From Streptomyces scabiei 87.22 (GTDB lineage: Bacteria > Actinomycetota > Actinomycetes > Streptomycetales > Streptomycetaceae): a DNA stretch of 64,000 nt. The position numbers and the translations under genes are program-made. The stretch is taken from positions 8,432,001-8,496,000 of the forward strand of contig NC_013929.1 in the NCBI RefSeq assembly GCF_000091305.1. Direction: 5' to 3'. Position 1 is the stretch's first letter; each line of letters opens with the position of its first letter. Below, piece after piece: positions 55,692 to 62,968 of this stretch. The notes beneath the pieces were generated by a model, which saw only the letters and a list, made by a program, of their open reading frames with translations, was not told where the DNA came from and searched no databases.

Positions 55692-56278
55692 GATTCCGTC
55701 GCCGACGAGGTCGGCCGCCAGGCCCTGCACTGCATCTGCTGCTCGGCCTGTCTCAACGTCTGCCCGGTCTACGAGTGGGCCTGCGGCCACGCTTCCGGCC
55801 ACGCCTGCGGCTCGGTCTAACCGGGCCCGATCGGTGCGATCCTCAGCCCCCAACTGCGCGGCACGGAAAGCGAGATCGACGCCCCGCTGCCGTACGCCTC
55901 CTCGCTGTGCGGGGCCTGCTACAAGGTCTGCCCGGTCGCCATCGACATCCCCGAGGTGCTGGTGCATCTGCGGGAACGGGTCGTTCAGGGCGGGCTGGTG
56001 GTCCGCGAGGGCAACAAGGTGGTGCTCAAGCCCGCCAAGGGGCACGCGGCCGAGCGGGCGGCGATGCGGGCGGCCCGCTGGGCGTTCGCCCGCCCCGGTG
56101 TCCTGCGCACCGGACAGCGGCCGACCTCGCGCACCCGGCGGCTGCATCCGCGTTCGCTTCCGGGGCCGGGCAGGCCTGGAGCGGTACCCGGGATCTTCCG
56201 GCCCTACCCGTGGAGCCGTTCCGCGACTGGTGGCCGCGGACCGACGGCGGCCGCTCGGAGAAGGGGGGCTCGAAGTGA
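55692..56278 (+). pseudogene. lutB: lutB (L-lactate dehydrogenase iron-sulfur subunit) remnant
   Basis: 'DSVADEVGRQALHCICCSAC' followed by 'LNVCPVYEW' is the first ferredoxin-type cluster region. After 'GHACGSV' a TAA (55818-55820) interrupts the frame where homologues have Tyr (TAC). The frame continues as 'PGPIGAILSPQLRGTESEID' and 'SLCGACYKVCPVAIDIPEVL' (second cluster). Near 56165 the C-terminus moves into another frame ('RDLPALPVEPFRDWWPRTDG'). The N-terminal 290 or so residues are absent. The gene is dead by truncation, nonsense and frameshift. Confidence 0.85.
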
Positions 56279-56913
56279 GCAGCAGGGAGCGGATCCTGGG
56301 CCGGGTGCGGCGCGCGCTGTCCGATGTCTCGGGCGAGGACGCTCCGATCGAGCGGACGTATCTGCGGGAGCACGGGGACCGCGGCGTCGAGGAGACGGCG
56401 GACCTCCTGGCCGAGAACCTCGCCGACTACCGGGCGATCGTGCACCACTGCACCGCAGCGGACCTGCCCGCGACGCTCGCCGGGATGCCGGCGGCGCGGG
56501 GTTCCAGACGGTCCTGGTGCCGTCGGGGCTGGAGCAGTCCTGGCTCGCGGACGCCGACGCCGAGCAGGTCCCGGACCGGGCCGAGCACCCCGCACGAGCT
56601 GGACCGGATCGACAGTGTGGTGACGGCGTGCGCGGTGGCCGTCGCCGAGTCCGGCACCGTCGTCCTCGACGGCTCCCCCGGCCAGGGCCGCCGCCGCATC
56701 ACGCTCATGCCCGACCAGCGCATCTGCGTCGTACGGGTCCCGGACCAGGTCGTCTCCGCGGTGCCGCAGGGCCTCGAACGCCTCGAACCGGTAAGTCCGT
56801 TGACGTGGATCTCCGGTTCTTCAGCGACCAGCGACGTCGGGCTGGACCGGGTCGAGGGGGTGCACGGTTCGCGCACCCTGGAAGTGATCCCGGTGAACAG
56901 GAATGGCGAGTAG
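56275..56913 (+). pseudogene. lutC: lutC (lactate utilization protein C) with paired frameshifts
   Basis: A GTG overlaps the lutB stop (GTGA), and the frame is open for 212 codons. Residues 1-70 ('RERILGRVRRALSDVSGEDA') and the last 115 ('VTACAVAVAESGTVVLDGSP', 'TWISGSSATSDVGLDRVEGV') match LutC. The middle, about 56500-56580, matches only in a different frame ('TVLVPSGLEQSWLADADAEQ'). Two compensating indels have replaced about 28 residues. It might still be translated, but function is doubtful. Confidence 0.75.
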
Positions 56914-57171
56914 GAAATGCTCGCATCGGGCTCTGCTCACCTCCTGCGGTAGGAAAGCAGGATCGTCTGAGGTCCGTGGAGAACGACGATCTGAGAGCCG
57001 TGCTGCCGCGGAACGGAGCCCTTCTGTGCATCCGTGCCAGTTCGTCCGCCAGGCTCGGTCCGAGGGCGTCCAGCCGGACTCGTGCGCTTGGAGGCTGATG
57101 CGGGAACATCAGCCGTGCCTCCGCCACGGCTCGCTCACCCAAAGTCGCGAGCAGGCCGCGCCTTCGTGCGA
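56914..57171. other. Unassigned junction between lutC and the aldehyde dehydrogenase fragment
   Basis: About 260 bases with no convincing frame. A short leftward stretch reads like the end of an unidentified protein ('RVRLDALGPSLADELARMHR'), but no family was recognised. It probably joins two unrelated decayed segments. Confidence 0.4.
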
Positions 57172-57609
57172 TCCGAGACCACGACGACCGCCGGAGCGAT
57201 CGAGAAGGTCGGCGGCGCACAGCGCGGCAAGGCGATCATCGTCCTGAACCCCGCCGAGCCGCCGCTGATCATGCGTGACACGGTCTTCGTCCTGGTCGAC
57301 GCCCCCGACCCGGCCGCCTGGTCCGATATCCGGCAGAGCATCGAGAAGATGGTGGCCGACGTGGCGGCCTACGTCCCGGGGTATCGGCTCAAACAGCAGA
57401 CGCAGATCACCGAGATCCCCGGCGACCAGCCACTGGACACCCTGCTCGAAGCCGGCACCCGGCGCCCCACCCATCAGGTGTCGGTGTTCCTGGAGGTCGA
57501 GGGCGCCGCACACTATCTGCCCGCCTACGCAGGCAACCTCGACATCATGACCGCGGCGGGACTCCAAGTCGCCGAGCGGATCGCCGCAGCGAAGGCGGAC
57601 AGCCGATGA
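57172..57609 (+). pseudogene. Acetaldehyde dehydrogenase (acylating) C-terminal fragment
   Basis: The frame reads 'TTTAGAIEKVGGAQRGKAII' and 'VLNPAEPPLIMRDTVFVLVD', then 'DIMTAAGLQVAERIAAAKAD' at the end. This is the C-terminal half of BphJ/MhpF-type acylating acetaldehyde dehydrogenase, which works with the aldolase in meta-cleavage of aromatics. The NAD-binding half and catalytic Cys are missing. Its stop overlaps the ATG of the aldolase fragment (ATGA), preserving the ancestral operon link. Confidence 0.85.
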
Positions 57610-57950
57610 CCACGCAGATCTACGTCCAGGACGTCACCCTCCGGGACGGCATGCACGCCGTTCGCCACCGCATCAGCCCTGTCGATGTCGCCCGCATCGT
57701 GACAGCGCTCGACGAGGCCGGCGTGGACGCGATCGAGATCGCACACGGCGACGGTCTGGCGGGCAGTTCGGTCAACTACGGGCCCGGCTCGCACACCGAC
57801 TGGGAGTGGATCGAGACCGCGGCCTCCGTACTGAAACGGGCCCGGCTCACCACTCTCCTGCTGCCAGGCGTGGGCACGATCCGCGCACCGCGTGCCGGGG
57901 TCGGCCAGATGCCGAACCGGGGAGAGGGCAGGTGGCGGCCAGGGCGCTGA
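57606..57950 (+). pseudogene. 4-hydroxy-2-oxovalerate aldolase N-terminal fragment
   Basis: 'VQDVTLRDGMHAVRHRISPV' and 'AGVDAIEIAHGDGLAGSSVN' are the metal- and substrate-binding N-terminus of BphI/MhpE aldolases. Similarity stops after 'LLLPGVGTI' (about 57885); the remaining ~21 codons are unrelated. Of about 340 residues only the first 93 remain. The junction joins directly to the end of the leftward DUF302 remnant. Confidence 0.87.
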
Positions 57951-58322
57951 GCGCGGCGTCGAGTCGGGCGGTGGCTTCGTCGGCGACGGGCTTGAGGGCG
58001 TCCAGGCCGGTGAGGTGACCATGGTGTCCGGGTCGAGGGCCTGGACGAGCGTGTGGTCGCCGTCGCGGCGGACGACGACGTTGCAGGGCAGGAGCAGGCC
58101 GATGGAGCGGTAGGCCTCCAGGGCGTGGTGGGCGAGCGGCGGGTTGCAGGCGCCCAGGATTAGGTAGTTCTCCATGTCGTGGCCGAGCTTGGCCTTCAGC
58201 GTGGCCTGGACGTCGATCTCGGTGAGGATGCCGAACCCCTGGTCGGCCAAGGCCTGGCGGACGGCGGCGGTGGCGGCGTCGAAGTCGGTGACGGCCAGTC
58301 GGACGGTGCGGTCGTAGGACAC
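57847..58322 (-). pseudogene. DUF302 protein with a frameshift
   Basis: From the GTG at 58322 (GAAGGAG upstream) the frame encodes 'LAVTDFDAATAAVRQALADQ', 'ATLKAKLGHDMENYLILGAC' and 'DHTLVQALDPDTMVT', the DUF302 fold. Near 58014 one C is missing from a CCC run (minus strand). The family continuation 'LTGLDALKPVADEATARLDA' is in another frame, and the C-terminus runs into the aldolase junction. DUF302 proteins are often encoded with CstR/CsoR-controlled sulfur or metal genes. Its start faces the first CstR-type operator. Confidence 0.8.
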
Positions 58323-58364
58323 GGTGCGCTGCTCCTTCGGTGAGGCGGAAAACCCGGTTCCTTG

Positions 58365-58380
58365 ATACCCCGCCGGGTAC
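58365..58380. promoter_or_regulatory. CstR-type operator 1, before the DUF302 remnant
   Basis: ATACCC-CGCC-GGGTAC fits the ATACCC-N4-GGGTAT pattern and lies about 43 bases upstream of the DUF302 start. Confidence 0.65.
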
Positions 58381-58439
58381 CCGGCGCAGCGGACGCAATG
58401 CCGCACCCGGAGATATGGGGGACGTCCAGGACCACAGGA

Positions 58440-58455
58440 ATACCCCCCGGGGTAC
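58440..58455. promoter_or_regulatory. CstR-type operator 2
   Basis: ATACCCCCCGGGGTAC; same spacing and arms as the other copies. A TAGGGT -10-like box lies between this site and operator 3 (58462-58467), so the repressor could block the promoter of the persulfide dioxygenase gene. Confidence 0.75.
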
Positions 58456-58476
58456 CCCTGTTAGGGTAGGTGCCGA

Positions 58477-58492
58477 ATACCCCCCGGGGTAC
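58477..58492. promoter_or_regulatory. CstR-type operator 3
   Basis: An exact second copy of ATACCCCCCGGGGTAC, 37 bases centre-to-centre from operator 2 (about 3.5 DNA turns) and 26 bases before the GTG of the next gene. Confidence 0.75.
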
Positions 58493-58518
58493 ACCGTTCT
58501 TGTGGAGGAGCCGCAGTC

Positions 58519-59883
58519 GTGTTCTTCGTCGACACTCTTGAGTTCGAGGGTCTGGGCAACCGCAGCTACCTGGCCGGCGGGGCCGCTGCCGCGGTGGTTA
58601 TCGATCCGCCGCGCGACATCGACCAGGTGATCGCCGCCGCCGCCAGGCGCGGGGTGCGCATCGCGTACGTGGCGGAGACCCACGTGCACAACGACTACGT
58701 CACCGGTGGCCTGGAGTTGGCCCGCGTCACCGGCGCCTCCTATCTGGTGCCGGCCGCGGCGCACGTGTCCTTCGCCCGCACCCCGGTCGCCGATGGCGAC
58801 ACCGTGGACGTGGACGCGGGTCTGGTCCTGCGTGCGATCGCCACGCCCGGGCACACCCCGCACCACACCTCCTACGTCCTGGAGCAGGACGGGCGCGGCG
58901 TGGCGGCGTTCACCGGCGGATCGCTGCTGATCGGTACGGTGGGCCGCCCTGACCTGGTGGAGCCTCGGCTGACGGAGCAGCTGGCCCGGGCCCAGCACGC
59001 CTCCGCCCACCGCCTGACCGCCGAGCTGGACGACGAGGTGCCGGTGCTGCCCACCCACGGGTTCGGCAGCTTCTGCTCCTCCGCCCAGGCCGAGGGGGAC
59101 GCGACCACGATCGGCAAGGAACGCACCAGCAACGACGCGCTCACCCTGGACGTGGACACCTTCGTTCAGCGGATGCTCGCCGGGCTGGAGGACGTGCCCG
59201 CCTACTACGCGCACATGGGCCCGGCCAACGCCGCCGGCCCCGCCCCCGTCGACCTCACCCCGCCGAGGCGTGCGGATGCAGGCGAAATCTCCTCCCGGCT
59301 GGCCGCCGGTGAGTGGGTGGTGGACCTGCGCAGCCGCATGGCCTTCGCCGAGGGGCACGTGGCCGGCTCGTTCAACTTCGAGGGCGAGGGCAAGCTCGCC
59401 ACCTACCTGGCCTGGCTGATCCCCTGGGGCAAGCCCGTCACCCTGCTCGCCGACACCCCGGAGCAGATCAGCGCCGCGCAGCGGGAACTCGCGCGGGTAG
59501 GCATCGACCGCCCGGCCGCCGCCGCCACCGGCGACCCGGCCGGCTGGGTCCATGAGGGCGAGAGGCTCGCTTCTTTCCCGCGTGCCCGCTTCGCCGACCT
59601 TGCCCAGGTGCGCGAGCGCGGCGACGAGGTGGTCGTCCTGGATGTGCGCCGGGACTCGGAGCGCGTAGGCGGCTACATCGACGGCTCGGTCCACATCCCG
59701 ATCCACGAGCTGCACGGCCGTATCGGCGAGGTGCCGGACGGGACGGTGTGGGTGCACTGCGCCGGCGGGATGCGCGCGGCGATCGCCGCCTCCCTCCTCG
59801 ATGCCGCCGGCCGCAAGGTGGTCGCCGTCGACGACGCCTTCGACGCCGCGGCGGATGCCGGGCTGCCCCTGGCCTCCGCCTGA
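58519..59883 (+). CDS. MBL-fold persulfide dioxygenase fused to rhodanese domains
   Basis: 454 residues from a GTG start with GGAGGAG upstream. The metallo-beta-lactamase domain has 'AETHVHNDYVTGG' (H55, H57, D59) and 'TPGHTPHHTSYVLEQDG', the glyoxalase II-like motif of persulfide dioxygenases. Two rhodanese domains follow. The first lacks a cysteine ('TLLADTPEQIS'), and the second has the active-site cysteine in 'VWVHCAGGMRA' (C414). This layout matches CstB-type proteins, which turn persulfides into sulfite or thiosulfate. It heads the gene cluster and has two operators immediately upstream. Confidence 0.9.
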   Translation: MFFVDTLEFEGLGNRSYLAGGAAAAVVIDPPRDIDQVIAAAARRGVRIAYVAETHVHNDYVTGGLELARVTGASYLVPAAAHVSFARTPVADGDTVDVDAGLVLRAIATPGHTPHHTSYVLEQDGRGVAAFTGGSLLIGTVGRPDLVEPRLTEQLARAQHASAHRLTAELDDEVPVLPTHGFGSFCSSAQAEGDATTIGKERTSNDALTLDVDTFVQRMLAGLEDVPAYYAHMGPANAAGPAPVDLTPPRRADAGEISSRLAAGEWVVDLRSRMAFAEGHVAGSFNFEGEGKLATYLAWLIPWGKPVTLLADTPEQISAAQRELARVGIDRPAAAATGDPAGWVHEGERLASFPRARFADLAQVRERGDEVVVLDVRRDSERVGGYIDGSVHIPIHELHGRIGEVPDGTVWVHCAGGMRAAIAASLLDAAGRKVVAVDDAFDAAADAGLPLASA

Positions 59884-59918
59884 GTTCGGCCGATCTCCCG
59901 CAAGGAAGGAAGCGTGTG

Positions 59919-60284
59919 ATGTTCCTCTTTCGCCGAAACGGGCCCCGTGTCACGGTCGACGAGGCACACAGCCGTACCAGCGGCGACCGGCCTGACGCCG
60001 TCCTGCTGGACGTCCGCGAGAAGCCCGAATGGAACTCGGGCCACGCCCCGGGCGCCATCCACGTACCGCTGACGAACCTGGTCGCCGGCGCCATCCTGCC
60101 CGCCGAGGCGCAGGGCCGTCCGCTGGTGGTGATCTGCCGCAGTGGACACCGCTCCCAGCAGGCCGCGAAGCTCCTCACCGACCGCGGAGCGCAGGTGGTG
60201 GACGTCGAGGGCGGTATGAACGCGTGGGCCGCCGCCGGGCACCCGGTCGTCGACGAACGCGGGAACAGCGGCCGGATAGCGTGA
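59919..60284 (+). CDS. Single-domain rhodanese
   Basis: 121 residues. 'AVLLDVREKPEWNSGHAPGA' and the active-site loop 'VVICRSGHRSQQA' with Cys73 identify a sulfurtransferase that can carry a persulfide. AAGGAAGGA precedes the ATG. Its stop overlaps the GTG of the TauE/SafE gene, so the two are translated together, probably passing sulfur oxidation products to export. Confidence 0.9.
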   Translation: MFLFRRNGPRVTVDEAHSRTSGDRPDAVLLDVREKPEWNSGHAPGAIHVPLTNLVAGAILPAEAQGRPLVVICRSGHRSQQAAKLLTDRGAQVVDVEGGMNAWAAAGHPVVDERGNSGRIA

Positions 60285-61024
60285 CCGTACTCGTTCTCGC
60301 CCTCATCGCCGGGGCCGTCATCGGTCTCGCGCTCGGGGCCCTCGGCGGCGGTGGCAGCGTCCTTGCCGTACCGGCACTGATCTATCTGCTCGGCTTCACC
60401 CCGGCCGCCGCCACCACCGCCAGCCTGATCATCGTCACCGCCACCTCCGCCACCGCCCTGTACGCCCACGCCCGCGGCGGGAACGTGGCATGGAAGACAG
60501 GGGCGTTGTTCGCTGCGGCGGGCATCGTCCCCGCCTTTCTCGCCGGAGCTGTTGCAGGGCGCCTGCCCGAAGCGGTGCTGACGGCGGCGTTCGCGGTCAT
60601 CGCCGCGCTGGCGGCTCTGCGTATGTTGCGTCCGTCCGCGTCCGGGCCGCCGGACCGGATCCGTCCCGGCAGGGCGGCTGGCGCCGGTGCCGGACTCGGC
60701 GCCGTGACGGGCTTTCTGGGGGTCGGCGGGGGATTCCTCGCCGTGCCCGCCCTGGTGGGCGTCCTGGGACTGGCCATGCGGCGGGCGGTGGGCACCAGCC
60801 TGCTCGTCATCACGGTGAACTCCCTCGCCGCGCTCGCCGCTCGCACCGGCACCGGTGGCGGGCTCCACTGGGAGGTCATCGGCCCCTTCACCGGAGCCGC
60901 GATCCTCGGAGCCTGGGACGGCAAACGCCTCGCGACGAAGATCTCCGGCACCACTCTTCAGAGAGTTTTCGCCGGCGTACTGCTGGCAGTGGCGGCCTTC
61001 ATGCTCGTTGACGTGATCGTCTGA
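60281..61024 (+). CDS. TauE/SafE family sulfite/sulfur-compound exporter
   Basis: 247 residues with seven to eight membrane helices and the two TauE repeats: 'LGALGGGGSVLAVPALIYLL' at the start and 'GFLGVGGGFLAVPALVGVLG' at the middle. Members export sulfite, sulfonates or other sulfur anions. GTG start inside the rhodanese stop. In the staphylococcal cst system a TauE is likewise regulated by CstR. Confidence 0.9.
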   Translation: MTVLVLALIAGAVIGLALGALGGGGSVLAVPALIYLLGFTPAAATTASLIIVTATSATALYAHARGGNVAWKTGALFAAAGIVPAFLAGAVAGRLPEAVLTAAFAVIAALAALRMLRPSASGPPDRIRPGRAAGAGAGLGAVTGFLGVGGGFLAVPALVGVLGLAMRRAVGTSLLVITVNSLAALAARTGTGGGLHWEVIGPFTGAAILGAWDGKRLATKISGTTLQRVFAGVLLAVAAFMLVDVIV

Positions 61025-61160
61025 ACACGAGGGCCGCGACCGGCTCAGACCAGGACCAGGAGAGCTTCTCCAGCCCCACCGCGCATCTCAGGACCGCCCT
61101 CAGTCCGGCTCCCGCCAGATCAAGCTCAGCACACTCCGACACACAAGGATGACATCTGCC

Positions 61161-61736
61161 ATGACCACACCCACGGCCCTCGCCACCGACGAGGCGCGCA
61201 CCCGCCTGCACGAACTGACCATCATCGACGTGCGCACCCCGGGCGAATACGCCGGCGGTCATCTCCCCGGCGCGCTCAACATCCCCCTCGACCAGATCCG
61301 GCGCGCGCTGCCCGACATCCGTCACGCCACCGACCGCGGCGACGTCCTGGTCGTCTGCGCCTCGGGCGCCCGCTCCGAGAACGCCTGCAAGATCCTCGCA
61401 GAGAACGGCGTCACCACCGCCACCCTGTCAGGAGGCACCGGTGCCTGGGCGGCCGACGGCCACGAGCTCCACCGCCCCCAGGGCGCCTCCCGCGCCACCT
61501 GGGGAATGGAGCGACAGGTGAGGCTCACCGCAGGAGTGACCGTGCTGCTCGGCCTGCTGCTCGGGCTCGTCGTCCACCCCGCCTTCCAGCTCATCTCCGC
61601 CGGCATCGCGGGCGGTCTGGTCTACTCCGCCCTGACCAACACCTGCGGCATGGCCGCCATGCTCGCCAAGCTCCCCCACAACCGCCCCCGCGCCGCCGAC
61701 CTCGACAACACACTGGCCGCACTACGCAACCGCTGA
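61161..61736 (+). CDS. Rhodanese with C-terminal DUF2892 membrane domain
   Basis: 191 residues from the ATG at 61161 (AAGG 12 bases upstream; an ATG at 61149 is too close to it). The rhodanese domain has 'ELTIIDVRTPGEYAGGHLPG' and 'VLVVCASGARSENA' (C66). The last 75 residues have two membrane helices of DUF2892 ('VTVLLGLLLGLVVHPAFQLI', 'GIAGGLVYSALTNTCGMAAM'). It is anchored at the inner face of the membrane and may hand sulfur to the TauE exporter. A terminator follows. Confidence 0.9.
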   Translation: MTTPTALATDEARTRLHELTIIDVRTPGEYAGGHLPGALNIPLDQIRRALPDIRHATDRGDVLVVCASGARSENACKILAENGVTTATLSGGTGAWAADGHELHRPQGASRATWGMERQVRLTAGVTVLLGLLLGLVVHPAFQLISAGIAGGLVYSALTNTCGMAAMLAKLPHNRPRAADLDNTLAALRNR

Positions 61737-61746
61737 ACCACACCAC

Positions 61747-61782
61747 AAAGGGGAGGGACCTGGCTCCGGATCCCTCCCCTTT
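61747..61782 (+). terminator. Terminator of the sulfur-detoxification cluster
   Basis: A perfect 12-base stem, AAAGGGGAGGGA (61747-61758) and TCCCTCCCCTTT (61771-61782), begins 11 bases after the stop. The reverse orientation also places it near the end of the convergent cstR gene, so it may serve both. Confidence 0.85.
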
Positions 61783-61848
61783 CGTATCCAGGCCATGTGG
61801 CCAACAGCTCCGAACCGGGCGGGTGATCCGGCGTCGCGGCACCACAGC

Positions 61849-62130
61849 TCAGGCCAGAGAAAGGAACAGCTTCTCCAGCCGAGTACGCATCTGCTCCCGG
61901 TCACCGGAAGCAGCCATGTCCGCATCGGTCAGGCAGTGCTGCAGCCCCGTGGCGATGATCGCGAAACCGGCCTTGTCCAAAGCCCTGGACGCCGCGGCGA
62001 GCTGGGTGACGACGTCCTCGCAGTCCCGCCCCTCCTCGATCATCTTGATCACACCGGCGATCTGACCCTGCGCCCGGCGCAGCCGGTTGACCACCGTCTT
62101 CAGTTCCTCAGCCGCCATCGCCAGTTCCAC
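61849..62130 (-). CDS. cstR: CstR-like persulfide-sensing repressor (CsoR/DUF156 family)
   Basis: 93 residues from the GTG at 62130 with GAAGGAG eight bases upstream. The all-helical CsoR fold has 'LKTVVNRLRRAQGQIAGVIK' and 'MIEEGRDCEDVVTQLAAASR', then 'FAIIATGLQHCLTDADM'. The two sensor cysteines are C37 and C66, 29 apart as in CstR, where they form a di- or trisulfide on exposure to persulfides. The His-x3-Cys copper motif of CsoR is absent. Four matching operators in the cluster and one over its own leader support autoregulation and control of the sulfur genes. Nickel or other metal sensing is less likely. Confidence 0.88.
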   Translation of the reverse strand: MELAMAAEELKTVVNRLRRAQGQIAGVIKMIEEGRDCEDVVTQLAAASRALDKAGFAIIATGLQHCLTDADMAASGDREQMRTRLEKLFLSLA

Positions 62131-62137
62131 AACCCAC

Positions 62138-62181
62138 ACTCCTTCGGTAAGATACCCCCTTGGGTATCTTACCGAAGGAGT
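62138..62181. promoter_or_regulatory. 44-base perfect palindrome containing CstR operator 4
   Basis: Two 20-base arms (62138-62157 and 62162-62181) around a 4-base centre are exact reverse complements. The core, ATACCC-CCTT-GGGTAT (62153-62168), is the operator. The outer arms carry the GAAGGAGT ribosome site of cstR and its mirror image on the plus strand. A divergent gene therefore once had the same leader: the truncated rhodanese that follows. Confidence 0.85.
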
Positions 62182-62202
62182 AACCTCACCCGGGCAAAGG
62201 AA

Positions 62203-62281
62203 AATCCCCGTCGCTCCACCACCACCGCCCTCAGTGCCGATCAGGCCAACGCCCGCCCGTACGAGCTGACCGTCATCGACG
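62203..62281 (+). pseudogene. 5' fragment of a second rhodanese gene
   Basis: The frame reads 'STTTALSADQANARPYELTV' and ends 'ID', the same N-terminal pattern as the rhodanese at 61161 ('ELTIIDVRTPGEYAG'). Similarity stops where the TetR-like frame begins. The start codon is no longer ATG. About 24 codons survive, directly downstream of the 44-base palindrome, as expected for a former CstR-controlled gene. Confidence 0.7.
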
Positions 62282-62284
62282 GAG

Positions 62285-62716
62285 GTGGCACGGCGCGAAC
62301 GCATTCTGGAAGTCGCTGCCGAGCTGGGCGCCGATGTGGCCTACGAACGAGTGCAGATGCAGGAGGTCGCCAAGGCCGCCGACCTGGCACTCGGCACGCT
62401 CTATCGTTACTTCCCCTCCAAGGTGCACTTGTTCGCAGCGCTGTGGAAGACGCATATCGACGGCTTTGTTGAGGACTGCTGGCAATCCCCTGGGAACGAT
62501 CCGGGCGCCACCGTCGGCGATCGGCTGGTGGCCCTGACCCGGTCCTTGCTGGACCGGCCCCTGCTGTGCTCGGCGATGGTACGGGCCATCGCCGTCGACT
62601 ATTCCGTCAACCCCGACTACCACTTTCGGTTCGCCGAGGACAGGCTGTGCCGGGCAGTGCTACACACCCTGGGCCGGGACGCCTCTAGGCCGCCTTTAGG
62701 GAGACGATTTCCGTGA
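62285..62716 (+). pseudogene. TetR family regulator, truncated
   Basis: 143 codons from GTG. The helix-turn-helix is intact ('RRERILEVAAELGADVAYER', 'AKAADLALGTLYRYFPSKVH'). Part of the ligand domain follows ('LDRPLLCSAMVRAIAVDYSV'), but from about residue 130 the sequence is unrelated and stops early. Typical relatives have 190-210 residues. The ribosome site touches the start codon, and the gene begins at the junction with the rhodanese fragment. Probably nonfunctional, although the DNA-binding part could still be made. Confidence 0.65.
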
Positions 62717-62849
62717 GGGCGTTTGTGGCGATCAGCGAGGTGACCGGCTCAACGACTGCGCCTCGCCTGACCGTCGCATCGTGTCGCCGGATCCGCAGTA
62801 ACCAGTCGCGCCCGGGTCCTCGCGCCGACGAGGCATTGCCGTCTCGATC
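62685..62849 (-). pseudogene. Unidentified C-terminal remnant
   Basis: A start-less leftward frame of 54 codons ends 'EPVTSLIATNALTEIVSLKA' plus Ala. It contains 'GPGRDWLLRIRRHDATVRRG' and a rare TTA codon. No family was recognised. It reads toward the TetR fragment and lies beside a LacI-type operator, so it may be the stump of a gene once controlled by the LacI protein. Confidence 0.35.
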
Positions 62850-62864
62850 TCATCATCCACAATA

Positions 62865-62880
62865 ACTAAAGCGCGTTAGT
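62865..62880. promoter_or_regulatory. Candidate LacI-type operator
   Basis: ACTAA-AGCGCG-TTAGT: an even palindrome with a central CG, the usual LacI/GalR form. It lies 89 bases past the end of lacI and just upstream of the leftward remnant at 62685-62849. Confidence 0.6.
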
Positions 62881-62968
62881 AGCGCGCGCAAGCGCCATCC
62901 TACGCCCTCACCGCGGTCGGAGGAGACAGCATCCAGCCTGCTGCGGCGCGGCGGGGCGTGATCCGAGA

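Noticed and set aside
61849..62130. Copper-sensing CsoR identity for the DUF156 regulator
   Set aside because: The His-x3-Cys copper ligand pattern is absent, and the neighbours are rhodaneses, a persulfide dioxygenase and TauE rather than copper ATPases.
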